Shown: positions 17,376 through 26,691 of the stretch, one piece after another
Layout: the number at the start of each line of letters is the position of its first letter
Position numbering within the stretch: position 1 is the first letter of the stretch
Assembly (NCBI GenBank): GCA_934661375.1
Contig: CAKUJH010000010.1
Span: forward strand, 1 to 64,000
DNA: 64,000 nt
Direction: 5' to 3'
Source: an uncultured Victivallales bacterium
GTDB taxonomy: Bacteria > Verrucomicrobiota > Lentisphaeria > Victivallales > UBA1829
Made by a program: the position numbers and the translations under genes
The notes under the pieces: model-generated
Told to the model about the DNA's origin: nothing
Database searches by the model: none
The model's input: only the letters and a program-made list of their open reading frames with translations

Positions 17376-17591
17376 GTCCTCTGCCGTTTTTTTTGCAAAA
17401 ACTTGCTTTTTTTTACTTTGCAGACGCCACTGCCAAAAGCCTGCAGCTGGTAAAAACAATAGCTTTCCCATACATTGTTCACGCTCAAAACATAATTGCG
17501 TTTTTATGAAATTTCTCGATTTCCGGACTTTGGGCAGCGGCGTCTATTCATTTTCCCGGCAACAAATCAGCCAAAAAAAACGGAATTGCGT

Positions 17592-17620
17592 TTGAAAAAA
17601 AGGCTTTCCTGATGTATTGT
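17592..17620 (+). promoter_or_regulatory. Promoter of purSL
   Basis: TTGAAA (17592-17597), a 17-base spacer and TATTGT (17615-17620), about 45 bases before the purL ATG. Confidence 0.5.
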
Positions 17621-17665
17621 TATGCCTTGAATTTACATTCATTTTATTATATAAAGGAAACGACT

Positions 17666-20629
17666 ATGGATTTCAGAATCGAAATTTCCGTGAAAAGCCG
17701 TTGGAGCGATTCCCGCGGACAGGCGGTCATGCGGACCATTAAAGGCTTCACCGGGCTGGATCTGATTGAGGATCTGCGCACCCGCGATGTGTTCACCATC
17801 TGCGCCGACATCACGCCGGCGGAAGCGGAAAAGATTGCGAAGGAACTGACCAACCCCGTTACGCAGGAATATTTCCTCGGAACCAATCCGAATCCCCCGC
17901 AATACGATTATCTGGTCGCAGTCGGTTTCAAACCCGGCGTAACGGACAACGTGGCGCGTACTGCGCACGAAGCCATCGGCGATATTATCGGGCGCAAACT
18001 CCGCAAGGATGAACAGGTGTTCAGCTCGGTGGAATATCTGTTCAAGGCGCCGGCTCTCACCAAGGAAAAACTGCAGGAAATCTCCAAGTCCGTGCTTGCC
18101 AATGAGCTGATCGAATCCGTCGCGGTGTTCACCGCTGCCGAAGTCAAAGCCAACGGCATTCCGATGAACAAGCCGATGGTCAAAGGTTCGGAATCCGGCG
18201 TGGTGCGCGAATTCAATCTCGAAGTTCCGGATGAAAAGCTCGAAGAAATCAGCCGCAAAGGCATTCTCGCGCTGACCCTTGAGGAAATGAAAGTCATTCA
18301 GAATTATTTCCGCAACGCCAAAGACCGCGCGAAATACGGACTGGACAACAATCCCACGGACGTTGAGCTGGAAGTTCTGGCGCAGACCTGGTCCGAGCAC
18401 TGCAAGCATAAGATCTTCGACGCCAAAGTGGAATACGAAGATCTGGATTCCGGCAAAAAAGAGGAAATCGTTTCCCTGTTCAAGTCCTGCATCAAGAAAA
18501 GCACATCTGAAATCGCGAAAAAAATCGACTGGCTGGTTTCCGTCTTTTCCGATAACGCCGGCGTGGTTGCGTTCAATGATAAAATCGACCTTGCCTACAA
18601 GGTGGAAACCCACAACAGCCCGTCCGCATTGGATCCTTACGGAGGCGCAATGACGGGTATTGTCGGCGTGAACCGCGACCCGATGGGAACGGGGCAGGGC
18701 GCGAACCTGCTGATCAACGTCTGGGGTTATTGCCTCGGCTCCCCGTTCACCGATCCGAAGGATGTGCCGGAAGGACTGCTGCATCCGCGCCGTCTGCGCG
18801 ACGGGGTGCATAAAGGAGTGATCGACGGCGGCAACCAGAGCGGTATTCCGTATGGTCTCGGCTGGGAAGTCTTTGACGACCGTTACATCGGCAAACCGCT
18901 GGTGTACTGCGGAACGCTCGGCACGCTGCCCCGCAAAATCAACGGGAAAAACGGCTGGGAAAAGGAAATCAAACCCGGCGACATCATTGTCATGACCGGC
19001 GGACGCATCGGCAAGGACGGCATTCATGGGGCGACGTTCTCCAGTGAAGAACTGCACAAGGACAGTCCGGTTCAGGCGGTGCAGATCGGCGACCCGATCA
19101 CCCAGAAGCGCATGGGCGACTTCATGTTTGAAGCCCGCGACAAAGGGTTGTACCGTTTCGTGACCGACAACGGCGCGGGCGGCCTTTCGTCCAGTGTCGG
19201 GGAAATGGCGGAAATCTGCGGCGGATGCGTGATGGATTTGAAGAAAGCCCCGTTGAAATATGCCGGAATGCAGCCGTGGGAAATTCTCATTTCCGAAGCG
19301 CAGGAACGCATGAGTTTTGCTGTTCCGCCGGAAAATCTGGACGAATTTCTGGCTCTCGCCGCTGACCGCGACGTTGAAGCCACGGTGCTGGGCAAATTCA
19401 CGGATGACGGTAAATTCCGCATGATGTGGGGCGACCGGACGGTCTGCTGTCTGGATATTGAGTTCATGCACGGCGGTCTGCCGCGTCTGACGCTCAACGC
19501 CAAATGGAAAGCTCCGCATTTCGACGAACCTTATTTTGCCGGACGCGATATTGCTGCCGACCTCACACAGATGCTGGCACGTCTCAACATCTGCTCTGCG
19601 GAATACAAAGCGCGTCAGTATGACCATGAAGTCAAAGGCATCAGCGTTCAGAAGCCCTACATCGGCAAAGAGCGCGATATTGCCAATGATGCTTCCGTGT
19701 TCATGATTGAACCGCTGTCCCGTGAAGGCGTGGTGCTGGCTTCCGGCATTCTGCCGCGTTACAGCGACATCGATACGTATCACATGATGGCTTCGGTCAT
19801 CGACCTGGCGGTGCGCCGCACTGTGGCAGCCGGCGGACGCGTTGACCGGATTGCCGGTCTGGACAACTTCTGCTGGCCCGACCCGGTCCAGAGCGAAAAG
19901 ACTCCGGACGGTGAATACAAGATGGCGCAGCTGGTCCGTGCGAACAAGGCTCTGTATGATTATACCTGCGCGTTCTGCGTTCCCTGTATTTCCGGCAAAG
20001 ACAGCATGAAGAACGACAGCACCCGCGGGGGGCGCAAGATTTCCATTCCGCCGACCGTGCTGTTCAGCACGATTTCCAAAATCGACGATGTGGCAACCAG
20101 TCTTTCGCCTGATTTCAAGGAAGCGGGCGATGATGTGTATGTCATCGGCACGACGTATGCCGAACTCGGCGGCAGTGAATATTTCGCCATGCTCGGCGCT
20201 GTCGGCAACGCGGTTCCGAAAGTCAACGCGAAGAAAGCGCTGGAACTGTATAAGGCCATGGACAGAATCATCCGCGGCGGCTTGCTCTGTTCTGCCGGAA
20301 CTCCGGCACTGGGCGGTCTGGGCGTGGCGGCTGCCAAAGCCGCCATGGGTGGACGTCTTGGTCTGGAACTGGATCTGACCAAAGTTCCGCATACTGCCGG
20401 CATGAGCGATGCGGAGATTCTGTTCTCCGAATCGAACAGCCGCTTTATTGTGAGCTGCAAGCCGGAAAAAGCCGCGGAACTGGAAAAGGCACTTGCCGGT
20501 TTCCCGTTCGCCAAAGTCGGCAAAACCAATGCTTCGGGCGTGTTGAGCGTCAAAGGCGTGAAGGAAGATTTCTCCATTCCGCTGGAAGCTCTGGTTCAGG
20601 CGTACAAGTCCACGCTTGCCGGAGTGTGA
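17666..20629 (+). CDS. purL: Phosphoribosylformylglycinamidine synthase, PurS-PurL fusion
   Basis: A 987-residue enzyme of purine synthesis that converts FGAR, ATP and glutamine-derived ammonia to FGAM. The ATG at 17666 has AAAGGA 8 bases upstream. The first 170 residues are PurS-like, in two related halves (from RIEISVKSRWSD and from YLVAVGFKPGVTDNVARTA). The synthetase core follows, with YKVETHNSPSALDPYGGAMT at the ATP site and DNGAGGLSSSVGE. The protein ends at LVQAYKSTLAGV and has no glutaminase triad, so a separate PurQ must supply ammonia. This length and domain order match the PurSL fusion, not the 1300-residue enterobacterial form nor the 740-residue small PurL. Confidence 0.92.
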   Translation: MDFRIEISVKSRWSDSRGQAVMRTIKGFTGLDLIEDLRTRDVFTICADITPAEAEKIAKELTNPVTQEYFLGTNPNPPQYDYLVAVGFKPGVTDNVARTAHEAIGDIIGRKLRKDEQVFSSVEYLFKAPALTKEKLQEISKSVLANELIESVAVFTAAEVKANGIPMNKPMVKGSESGVVREFNLEVPDEKLEEISRKGILALTLEEMKVIQNYFRNAKDRAKYGLDNNPTDVELEVLAQTWSEHCKHKIFDAKVEYEDLDSGKKEEIVSLFKSCIKKSTSEIAKKIDWLVSVFSDNAGVVAFNDKIDLAYKVETHNSPSALDPYGGAMTGIVGVNRDPMGTGQGANLLINVWGYCLGSPFTDPKDVPEGLLHPRRLRDGVHKGVIDGGNQSGIPYGLGWEVFDDRYIGKPLVYCGTLGTLPRKINGKNGWEKEIKPGDIIVMTGGRIGKDGIHGATFSSEELHKDSPVQAVQIGDPITQKRMGDFMFEARDKGLYRFVTDNGAGGLSSSVGEMAEICGGCVMDLKKAPLKYAGMQPWEILISEAQERMSFAVPPENLDEFLALAADRDVEATVLGKFTDDGKFRMMWGDRTVCCLDIEFMHGGLPRLTLNAKWKAPHFDEPYFAGRDIAADLTQMLARLNICSAEYKARQYDHEVKGISVQKPYIGKERDIANDASVFMIEPLSREGVVLASGILPRYSDIDTYHMMASVIDLAVRRTVAAGGRVDRIAGLDNFCWPDPVQSEKTPDGEYKMAQLVRANKALYDYTCAFCVPCISGKDSMKNDSTRGGRKISIPPTVLFSTISKIDDVATSLSPDFKEAGDDVYVIGTTYAELGGSEYFAMLGAVGNAVPKVNAKKALELYKAMDRIIRGGLLCSAGTPALGGLGVAAAKAAMGGRLGLELDLTKVPHTAGMSDAEILFSESNSRFIVSCKPEKAAELEKALAGFPFAKVGKTNASGVLSVKGVKEDFSIPLEALVQAYKSTLAGV

Positions 20630-20708
20630 AGCGGATGAGCATCCATGAGATTTTCTCTGCGCATCAGACCGGCTGTTCATATGGGCAGCCGTGCCGGATT
20701 CTGTTCTG

Positions 20709-21488
20709 ATGGAGTCGAAAACTATCATGGATGATTCCGGTTATTATAAGGTTACTGCTGGGAAGCATACGGCATCGACGCTTCCCGCAGGACTGTATAC
20801 GCTCCGAGTTCTGACAACGGGTCATCTTCTGTTGTCGGACGGGGAGCGTTCGCTTTTTCTGACTCCGGGATCAGCTGTGCTGCTGCCGCCGGACGGAAAC
20901 ATCCGGTGTGAAACTTTTCCGGATACGGTCTGTCTGGATTTCTCTTTCGGAGAAACAGCGGTGGTTCTGTTGCGGAACTGCGGAGTGAATCTGAAAGCGG
21001 GACAGCTGTTTTTCCTGAAGCCGGAGACGGTACGCGAACTGGAAATTCCGGCGGAGAAAATTTCGGGAATGAAACCGGAGCCGCAAAATCGCCTGGCTGT
21101 GCTGGAAAATTTTCTGAAAGCGGTCCGGCTGGTGTCGGAAAACGCATGTTCCGGCGACGGTATAACAGAGAAAATTGTTGCCACTCTAGAGTTTATGTCC
21201 GAAAATTATATGCGCGACATTACTTTGAATGATCTGGCGGAAACGGCAGGGATGAGTGTCTCGTATTATCGGCGGTATTTCCGCCGTCTGCTGGGGGTGT
21301 CGCCGATAGACTGGCTGCTGGGGCTTCGCCTGAACCGGGCGGAAATGCTGATGCGGGATTCTTCGCAGAGTGTTGCCGCCGCTGCCGCCGCCGCAGGGTT
21401 CAACGACGCCAATTACTTTTCCCGGATTTTCACCCGGCGTCACCGGAAAACTCCCCGCGACTGGCGGAAAGAATACATCGGAAAATAA
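20709..21488 (+). CDS. AraC-family transcriptional regulator
   Basis: A 259-residue regulator. The N-terminus is a small cupin-like beta domain (SAVLLPPDGNIRCETF). The C-terminus holds both AraC helix-turn-helices: ITLNDLAETAGMSVSYYRRY, and VAAAAAAAGFNDANYFSRIF followed by KTPRDWRKEY. The start is unsure: ATG at 20709 or at 20727, neither with a strong ribosome site. Unlike the other two AraC genes here, it stands alone with no pseudopilin or glycosidase beside it; the next gene downstream belongs to the Bat system. No target is evident. Confidence 0.8.
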   Translation: MESKTIMDDSGYYKVTAGKHTASTLPAGLYTLRVLTTGHLLLSDGERSLFLTPGSAVLLPPDGNIRCETFPDTVCLDFSFGETAVVLLRNCGVNLKAGQLFFLKPETVRELEIPAEKISGMKPEPQNRLAVLENFLKAVRLVSENACSGDGITEKIVATLEFMSENYMRDITLNDLAETAGMSVSYYRRYFRRLLGVSPIDWLLGLRLNRAEMLMRDSSQSVAAAAAAAGFNDANYFSRIFTRRHRKTPRDWRKEYIGK

Positions 21489-21626
21489 ACTTTTTTCTCC
21501 GCGGAACTTTTTTTACACAATCGTGTCTATACCTACCAAACGAGGGGCGCGCCCGTCCGGATTTTTCCTTTTCTGATCTTCCGCAAGGCCGTCGTTCGCG
21601 TGAATCGAACACGAGGAGAGTTGAAC

Positions 21627-23990
21627 ATGACTTTGCTGAACGGGGAAATACTATGGAACCTGATCTGGGTTCTGCCGCTGCTGCTGATTCTTTTCTATTA
21701 TAGCCGTCATAAACGAATGACATTGCTGCGCCGTTTCCTGGGTGAACGAGCCGTTGATCCGAAATATGTGAATGCTTCTCATGTCCTGCGGTTCTGGCGG
21801 GGCGTGCTGTTCATGGCGGTGATGGTTCTGCTGCTGGTTGCGGCTGCGCGTCCTTCGTGGGGTGAAAGCATCCTGCCGTATTCCGGACAGGGCAGGGATC
21901 TGATGGTGGTTTTTGATGTTTCCCGGAGTATGCTGGCGCAGGATGTCCGTCCCTCCCGTCTGGAACATGCCAAATGGCTGGTGCGTCAGCTGACGGAAAA
22001 AAATTCCGGCGACCGTTTCGGTCTGATCGCTTTTGCCGGAAACGCTTTTCTGGAATGTCCTCTGACGATTGACCGCACCAGTTTTCTGCAGAGTGTGGAT
22101 GAGCTGAATACCGATTCAATTCCGCTGGGCGGTACGAATATTGAAAGAGCGTTGTCGGAGGCGGTGCGCGGTTTCACTGCGGCGGAGTCATCCTTCCGCG
22201 CGGTGGTGCTGATTACGGACGGCGATGAACTTACCGGCGACAGCGGCAAGGCTCTGGCGGAAATCATCCGTCTCCGGGTTCCGCTGTTCATTCTTGGAAT
22301 CGGCGATCCAGCCCAGCCGTCCATTGTGCAGGTTCCTGATGAAAACGGCGGAGTGCATACGCTGCGGGACCGTCAGGGCAATGTGGTCAGTGTGCCGCTC
22401 AACGAGAAAAAACTGGCGGAGCTGGCACGTCAGACCGGTGGAATTTATGTTCGTTCCACAACGACGCATCCGGGACTTGACCGGATTGAAGCCGGTATCC
22501 GGAAACTGGAAACCCGTGAAATCGACAGCGGGAAACAGACCCGTCCGATTGAACGTCCGCTTTATCCGCTGCTGGCGGCCTTGGCATTGTTCTGTCTCTG
22601 GCTGCTTCTGGGAGAACGGCGTCTCCGCCCGGAACGGGTAAATACGTCCATGCGAGTGCTGATTTTTGCCGGTTTTTTCCTTTTCGCTCTGCCCGGTCAG
22701 GCTCAAAACGCGGCTCCCGAAACAGAATCGAAAGCAGAGAACAAGACGGAAACCGCTGTCCCGGCGGGATTGACTCCGGAAGAATTATATAACCGTGGGT
22801 TGAAAGCGCAGACACAGGAAAATGCACCGGAAAAAGCAGTGAAACTTTACGAACAGGCGATTGCCGCCGCTCATGCCGCGCCGGAAGTTCGTTCCCGTTC
22901 CGCACAGAATCTGGGGGTGATGAATCATCAGCTGGCGCGTTCCATGTTCCAGCAGGCGCAGAATAGGCTTCGTTCCCAGCAATTGGATCAGGCGCTGCAG
23001 CAGACCCGTTCCACTTTGCAGCAGCTGGCGTCTGCCGAAGAAATTTACCGGGAGTCTCTGCGTGACGGGCAGGAACCGTCTTCTGTCGCCCGCAACCAGT
23101 CGCTCCTGATTCAGGATCGTCAGAAAGCCGAAGAACTCAAGAAAAAAATCGAAGAACTCAAAAAGAAACAGCAGGAAGCCCGTCAGAATACGCAGCAGGC
23201 AAAAGATCAGCAGAATCAGCAGAATCAAAAAAATCAGCAGGATAAGAATAACCAAAATCAGCAGCAGAATCAACAGAATCAGAAAAATCAGCAGGACAAG
23301 AATAACCAAAGCCAGCAGGATCAGCAGGATCAGAAAAATCAGCAAGACCAGAATAAGCAAAGCCAGCAGGATCAGAATAACCAGCAAGGTCAGCAGGAAC
23401 AACAACAGAATAAGCAGGGACAGCAGGACAAGAATAAGCAAAGCCAGCAGCAGAATTCTGCATCTCAACAGACCGATAAAGCCCGCGAGGATGCGCGTCA
23501 GCTGGAACAGCAGGCAAAGGAACTGGATCAGAAAAATCTGGAAGCACAGGCTCGGCAAGCCGGTCAGGAACTGGACCGCGCCCGCGAAGCCCAGAAACAG
23601 AATGACGGCAAAAAAGCGGAGGAACATCTGAAAAAAGCTCTGGAACAGCTGAACTCCGGTGCGGAAAATGACCGGAACAAAGACCAGAGTAAAGACAAAA
23701 AGCAGGATAAAGATAAATCCGGTCAGGATAAAAAAGAAGATCAGCAGGGCAAAGATCAGAATAAAAGCGGCGAGCCGTCCGATTCGAAGGAACAGCCGGA
23801 TAAAGAACTGCCGAAACCCGGTGAAGCGCGTCCGGCGGAAAAGTCCAATGAACCGGAAAAGGAGATTGACAAAGGACAGGCAGCCGCGCTGCTGGATCTC
23901 ATGGCCGATGACGAAAAGAAACTTAAGGATGCGCTGAAAGAACGTATGAAACGCAGTTACGGAACCCGTCCGGTGGAAAAAGACTGGTGA
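21627..23990 (+). CDS. batB: BatB-BatC fusion: VWA domain membrane protein with TPR and Gln-rich tail
   Basis: A 787-residue protein; start chosen by AGGAG upstream of the ATG. Two N-terminal membrane helices are followed by a von Willebrand A domain with an intact MIDAS (DVSRS at 97-101, TDGDE further on) and a third helix (LLAALALFCLWLLL). This is a complete BatB. After a positive loop comes a fourth, signal-peptide-like helix (LIFAGFFLFALPGQAQ), then a TPR/helical region as in BatC, about 100 residues of Gln/Asn/Lys/Asp low complexity (nt 23160-23470), and a conserved BatC-type end (LMADDEKKLKDALKERMKRS). The Bat proteins of Bacteroides and Leptospira support envelope function and oxygen tolerance; the biochemical role is unsettled. 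Confidence 0.85.
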   Translation: MTLLNGEILWNLIWVLPLLLILFYYSRHKRMTLLRRFLGERAVDPKYVNASHVLRFWRGVLFMAVMVLLLVAAARPSWGESILPYSGQGRDLMVVFDVSRSMLAQDVRPSRLEHAKWLVRQLTEKNSGDRFGLIAFAGNAFLECPLTIDRTSFLQSVDELNTDSIPLGGTNIERALSEAVRGFTAAESSFRAVVLITDGDELTGDSGKALAEIIRLRVPLFILGIGDPAQPSIVQVPDENGGVHTLRDRQGNVVSVPLNEKKLAELARQTGGIYVRSTTTHPGLDRIEAGIRKLETREIDSGKQTRPIERPLYPLLAALALFCLWLLLGERRLRPERVNTSMRVLIFAGFFLFALPGQAQNAAPETESKAENKTETAVPAGLTPEELYNRGLKAQTQENAPEKAVKLYEQAIAAAHAAPEVRSRSAQNLGVMNHQLARSMFQQAQNRLRSQQLDQALQQTRSTLQQLASAEEIYRESLRDGQEPSSVARNQSLLIQDRQKAEELKKKIEELKKKQQEARQNTQQAKDQQNQQNQKNQQDKNNQNQQQNQQNQKNQQDKNNQSQQDQQDQKNQQDQNKQSQQDQNNQQGQQEQQQNKQGQQDKNKQSQQQNSASQQTDKAREDARQLEQQAKELDQKNLEAQARQAGQELDRAREAQKQNDGKKAEEHLKKALEQLNSGAENDRNKDQSKDKKQDKDKSGQDKKEDQQGKDQNKSGEPSDSKEQPDKELPKPGEARPAEKSNEPEKEIDKGQAAALLDLMADDEKKLKDALKERMKRSYGTRPVEKDW

Positions 23991-24006
23991 GAGAGGTGGG
24001 AAGATT

Positions 24007-26691
24007 ATGAAGATGATACGAGTGAATAATTTGATGCGTTTTCTGTTTTGCGGCATGATGCTGTTCGGCATGGCACTTGCGGCTGCGCCGAATGTGGAAG
24101 TTTTTGTTACGCCGCAGCCGGTGCGGACAGGTGAACCAGCCTGGTTCGTGATTCGTTCCGCCGACGGCACCCGCAATCAGCCGCTGAACAATCGTCTGCC
24201 AGCCGTGAAGGAACTGCAATGGCAGCACGGCATCAGCCAGTCTTCCCGGATCAGCATTGTCAACGGCCGCCGAACCGCCGTGTTCGAGGCGAAAATTCCG
24301 TTTGTGGTGAGCCAGCCGGGAACATACACGATTCCCGCCATGACACTGACTCACAGCAAGGAAAAATCCAAACCGGTAACGTTTACGGCGGTGGAAGCCT
24401 CGTACCGGGTGCGTTCCGCTTCCGGCACCAGTGCAGGACGGCAGACCGTGTCCGCGCTTCCGCGTCCGTCCGGAACGGCAAACACAACACCGAAGCCGAG
24501 TTCTGCACCAAGCGAACCGCAGCGGGAAGCGGAACTTTCCCTGGAGCAGATCATGTTCATGGATGCGGAAATTCCCGGAAAACGCGCGCATTATTATCTC
24601 GGCGAGGAAATTCCGCTGGAAATCAATATTTATGTTCTGGCGGGAATGCAGCCGCAGCTCAGCTGGCCTTCGGTTGCATTTGAAGGAAAATCATCCGCTG
24701 TTTTTCATGATTACAGCAAAGTCAATCCGGATAATCCCCAGTTCGAAGGTGCAACGCCGCAGATGGTTCAGCAGGACGGCCGCAACTATGTCCGGTATTC
24801 CTTCCGCACGGCGGTTCGTCCGATCAGTGCGGGGACGCTGGCACTGAACATCAAAGAGGATGCCGCATTGCTGGTTCCGGACAGCCGCCGTGCGCGTTCC
24901 AATGATTTTTTTGATGACTTTTTCGATGATCCGTTCTTCTCCCGAACCCGCCGGGTTGTCCGGAATATGACAGTTCCCGCGTTGAAGGCGGAAATCCTGA
25001 AACTGCCGGAAGCTGCTGCCGGAGAACAGTTTACCGGATTGGTTGGAAACTGGCAGACCCGCGTTACGCTGTCGCCGCCGCCTTACCGGGTCGGGGAACC
25101 GATCACACTGAAAGTCGAGTATCAGGGCGGTTCCGCCGAAACACTCCGCACCTGGCCGCTGAGCCTCAAGGGCTTCCGGACGTATCCGCCTGAAGTGGAG
25201 AAAAATGTGTCCGGGGCAGAAGTCCGTTACATGCTGATTCCGACAGAATCGGCGGATGGCAAAATGGAAAATGTGGTGTTCGGTCCGTTTTCCACATTTG
25301 ACCCGACAACGCAGAAATATCAGACTCAGACTTTCCGTCAGTCGCTGACCGTGGAAAAGGGAAACAATGTCATTTCCGGCGGATCATCGCAGTATGAACC
25401 AGTTTCCTTCGAGCCTGCGGAGAAAGGCAAAGAGACGGTGCGGCGTCAGGCGGAGGATATCCTATATCTGAAAAAGACGGACAGCCGTCCGGTGCTGCTG
25501 CCGCTGCTGCGGAATGCCATCGTGCCGGGGATTCTGCTGATTCTGCCCGGACTGCTGTTTCTGGTTTTCATACTGGTGTTCCGAAGTGTGCGCAATGCCC
25601 GCGCCAATGATCCGGGATATCAGCGGAGAGCCGCGGCGCGCAGCCGCAAATCTGAATTGCTGGCGCGTATCCGTCAGCTGCCGTCCGAAGAAATTCCGGC
25701 GGAATGTTCCGGAGACATTGCATCGTATCTGGCGGATTCACTGGGACTGCCGCCCGGAGCCGACCTGAATGAATGTTCCGCGGCGTTGAAGACACGTTCG
25801 CCGCAGCTTGCCCGGATGCTGGATGAACTTTCACAGGCGGCATGGATGCCTTCGATGAAAAACCGCTTAACTCCCGAATTCCGCAGCTCGCTGATTCGTC
25901 TGCTGGGACGTCTGTCGGTCCTGCTTCTGCTGCTGTTTGCACCGTCGCTGTCCGGGGCGGAGACTCTGGAAAATGTTCAGCCGCTGATCCGCAGCTGGGA
26001 AGCCGCCATGAATGCGTATGATGCCGGCGATTTCCGGAATTCCGGCTGGTATTACACCTCGAAAGCCAATCCAGCCGCGCCATCCGCCAACATGCTCTAC
26101 AATGCGGGCAACTGCCTGTATAAACAGGGGCGCCTGCCGCAGTCGCTGGTCTGCTACGAACGGGCGTCCCGGCTGGCTCCGCGCGATTCCGATATTCAGG
26201 AAAATCTGAATCTGGTGCGCCGGAAGCTGGGGCTGGCGGAAAAGCATCAGGTGCAGTCGCCTTCGGACATTCCGGCGTATCTGCGTGATTCGCTGCGTCC
26301 GGATGAATGGGTTCTGCTGTTCTGCGCGGGAATATCCCTGCTGCTGATCTGCGGCGGAATCTGGATTCAATGGGGGACGAACCGCACGTTCCGGTATCTG
26401 CTGGTGATTGGACTGCTCTGTCTGATTCTGCCGGGTACGGCTTATCTGTCGCAGCAGAAAACGACATACAATCCAGCGTATGCTGTGGTGATAGCCCGGA
26501 GTCTGCCGGTGTATTCTCTGCCGTCCGATCGGGTTGGCAAGGCGGAAATGACACTGAAAGCCGGCGAAGAACTGGTGATTGTCGAACACCGCATGGATTG
26601 GGTGCGCATCCGCTCCGGAGCGGCGGAAGGCTGGGTTCATGCCGACGGAATCGCGAGTCTGTGGAGTCCGGACGGCAGGTCAGGAAACTAA
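24007..26691 (+). CDS. batD: BatD-BatE fusion: oxygen-tolerance protein with TPR and SH3 domains
   Basis: An 894-residue protein. A signal peptide (FCGMMLFGMALAA) leads into the periplasmic BatD sandwich domains (starting NVEVFVTPQPVRTGEPAWF) and a membrane helix (IVPGILLILPGLLFLVFILVF) with a basic cytoplasmic segment. Then a second signal-peptide-like helix (LSVLLLLLFAPSLSGAE) begins a BatE unit: TPR repeats (MLYNAGNCLYKQGRLPQSLV), two more helices and a bacterial SH3 domain at the end (VRIRSGAAEGWVHADG). It starts 16 bases after batBC and so is in the same operon. MoxR and BatA are not in the window. The 3' end overlaps the convergent gene by 12 bases. Confidence 0.85.
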   Translation: MKMIRVNNLMRFLFCGMMLFGMALAAAPNVEVFVTPQPVRTGEPAWFVIRSADGTRNQPLNNRLPAVKELQWQHGISQSSRISIVNGRRTAVFEAKIPFVVSQPGTYTIPAMTLTHSKEKSKPVTFTAVEASYRVRSASGTSAGRQTVSALPRPSGTANTTPKPSSAPSEPQREAELSLEQIMFMDAEIPGKRAHYYLGEEIPLEINIYVLAGMQPQLSWPSVAFEGKSSAVFHDYSKVNPDNPQFEGATPQMVQQDGRNYVRYSFRTAVRPISAGTLALNIKEDAALLVPDSRRARSNDFFDDFFDDPFFSRTRRVVRNMTVPALKAEILKLPEAAAGEQFTGLVGNWQTRVTLSPPPYRVGEPITLKVEYQGGSAETLRTWPLSLKGFRTYPPEVEKNVSGAEVRYMLIPTESADGKMENVVFGPFSTFDPTTQKYQTQTFRQSLTVEKGNNVISGGSSQYEPVSFEPAEKGKETVRRQAEDILYLKKTDSRPVLLPLLRNAIVPGILLILPGLLFLVFILVFRSVRNARANDPGYQRRAAARSRKSELLARIRQLPSEEIPAECSGDIASYLADSLGLPPGADLNECSAALKTRSPQLARMLDELSQAAWMPSMKNRLTPEFRSSLIRLLGRLSVLLLLLFAPSLSGAETLENVQPLIRSWEAAMNAYDAGDFRNSGWYYTSKANPAAPSANMLYNAGNCLYKQGRLPQSLVCYERASRLAPRDSDIQENLNLVRRKLGLAEKHQVQSPSDIPAYLRDSLRPDEWVLLFCAGISLLLICGGIWIQWGTNRTFRYLLVIGLLCLILPGTAYLSQQKTTYNPAYAVVIARSLPVYSLPSDRVGKAEMTLKAGEELVIVEHRMDWVRIRSGAAEGWVHADGIASLWSPDGRSGN

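Noticed and set aside
17276..17665. AT-rich gap beside rpmH as replication origin
   Set aside because: I found no TTATCCACA-type DnaA boxes and no dnaA or dnaN gene.
17639..20728. A 1029-residue open frame on the minus strand
   Set aside because: It is antisense to purSL, has no domain signatures and follows the codon pattern of the sense gene.
22785..24176. A Leu/Ile-rich 463-residue open frame on the minus strand looking like a membrane protein
   Set aside because: It is the reverse of the Gln/Lys low-complexity part of batBC; the hydrophobic look is a by-product.
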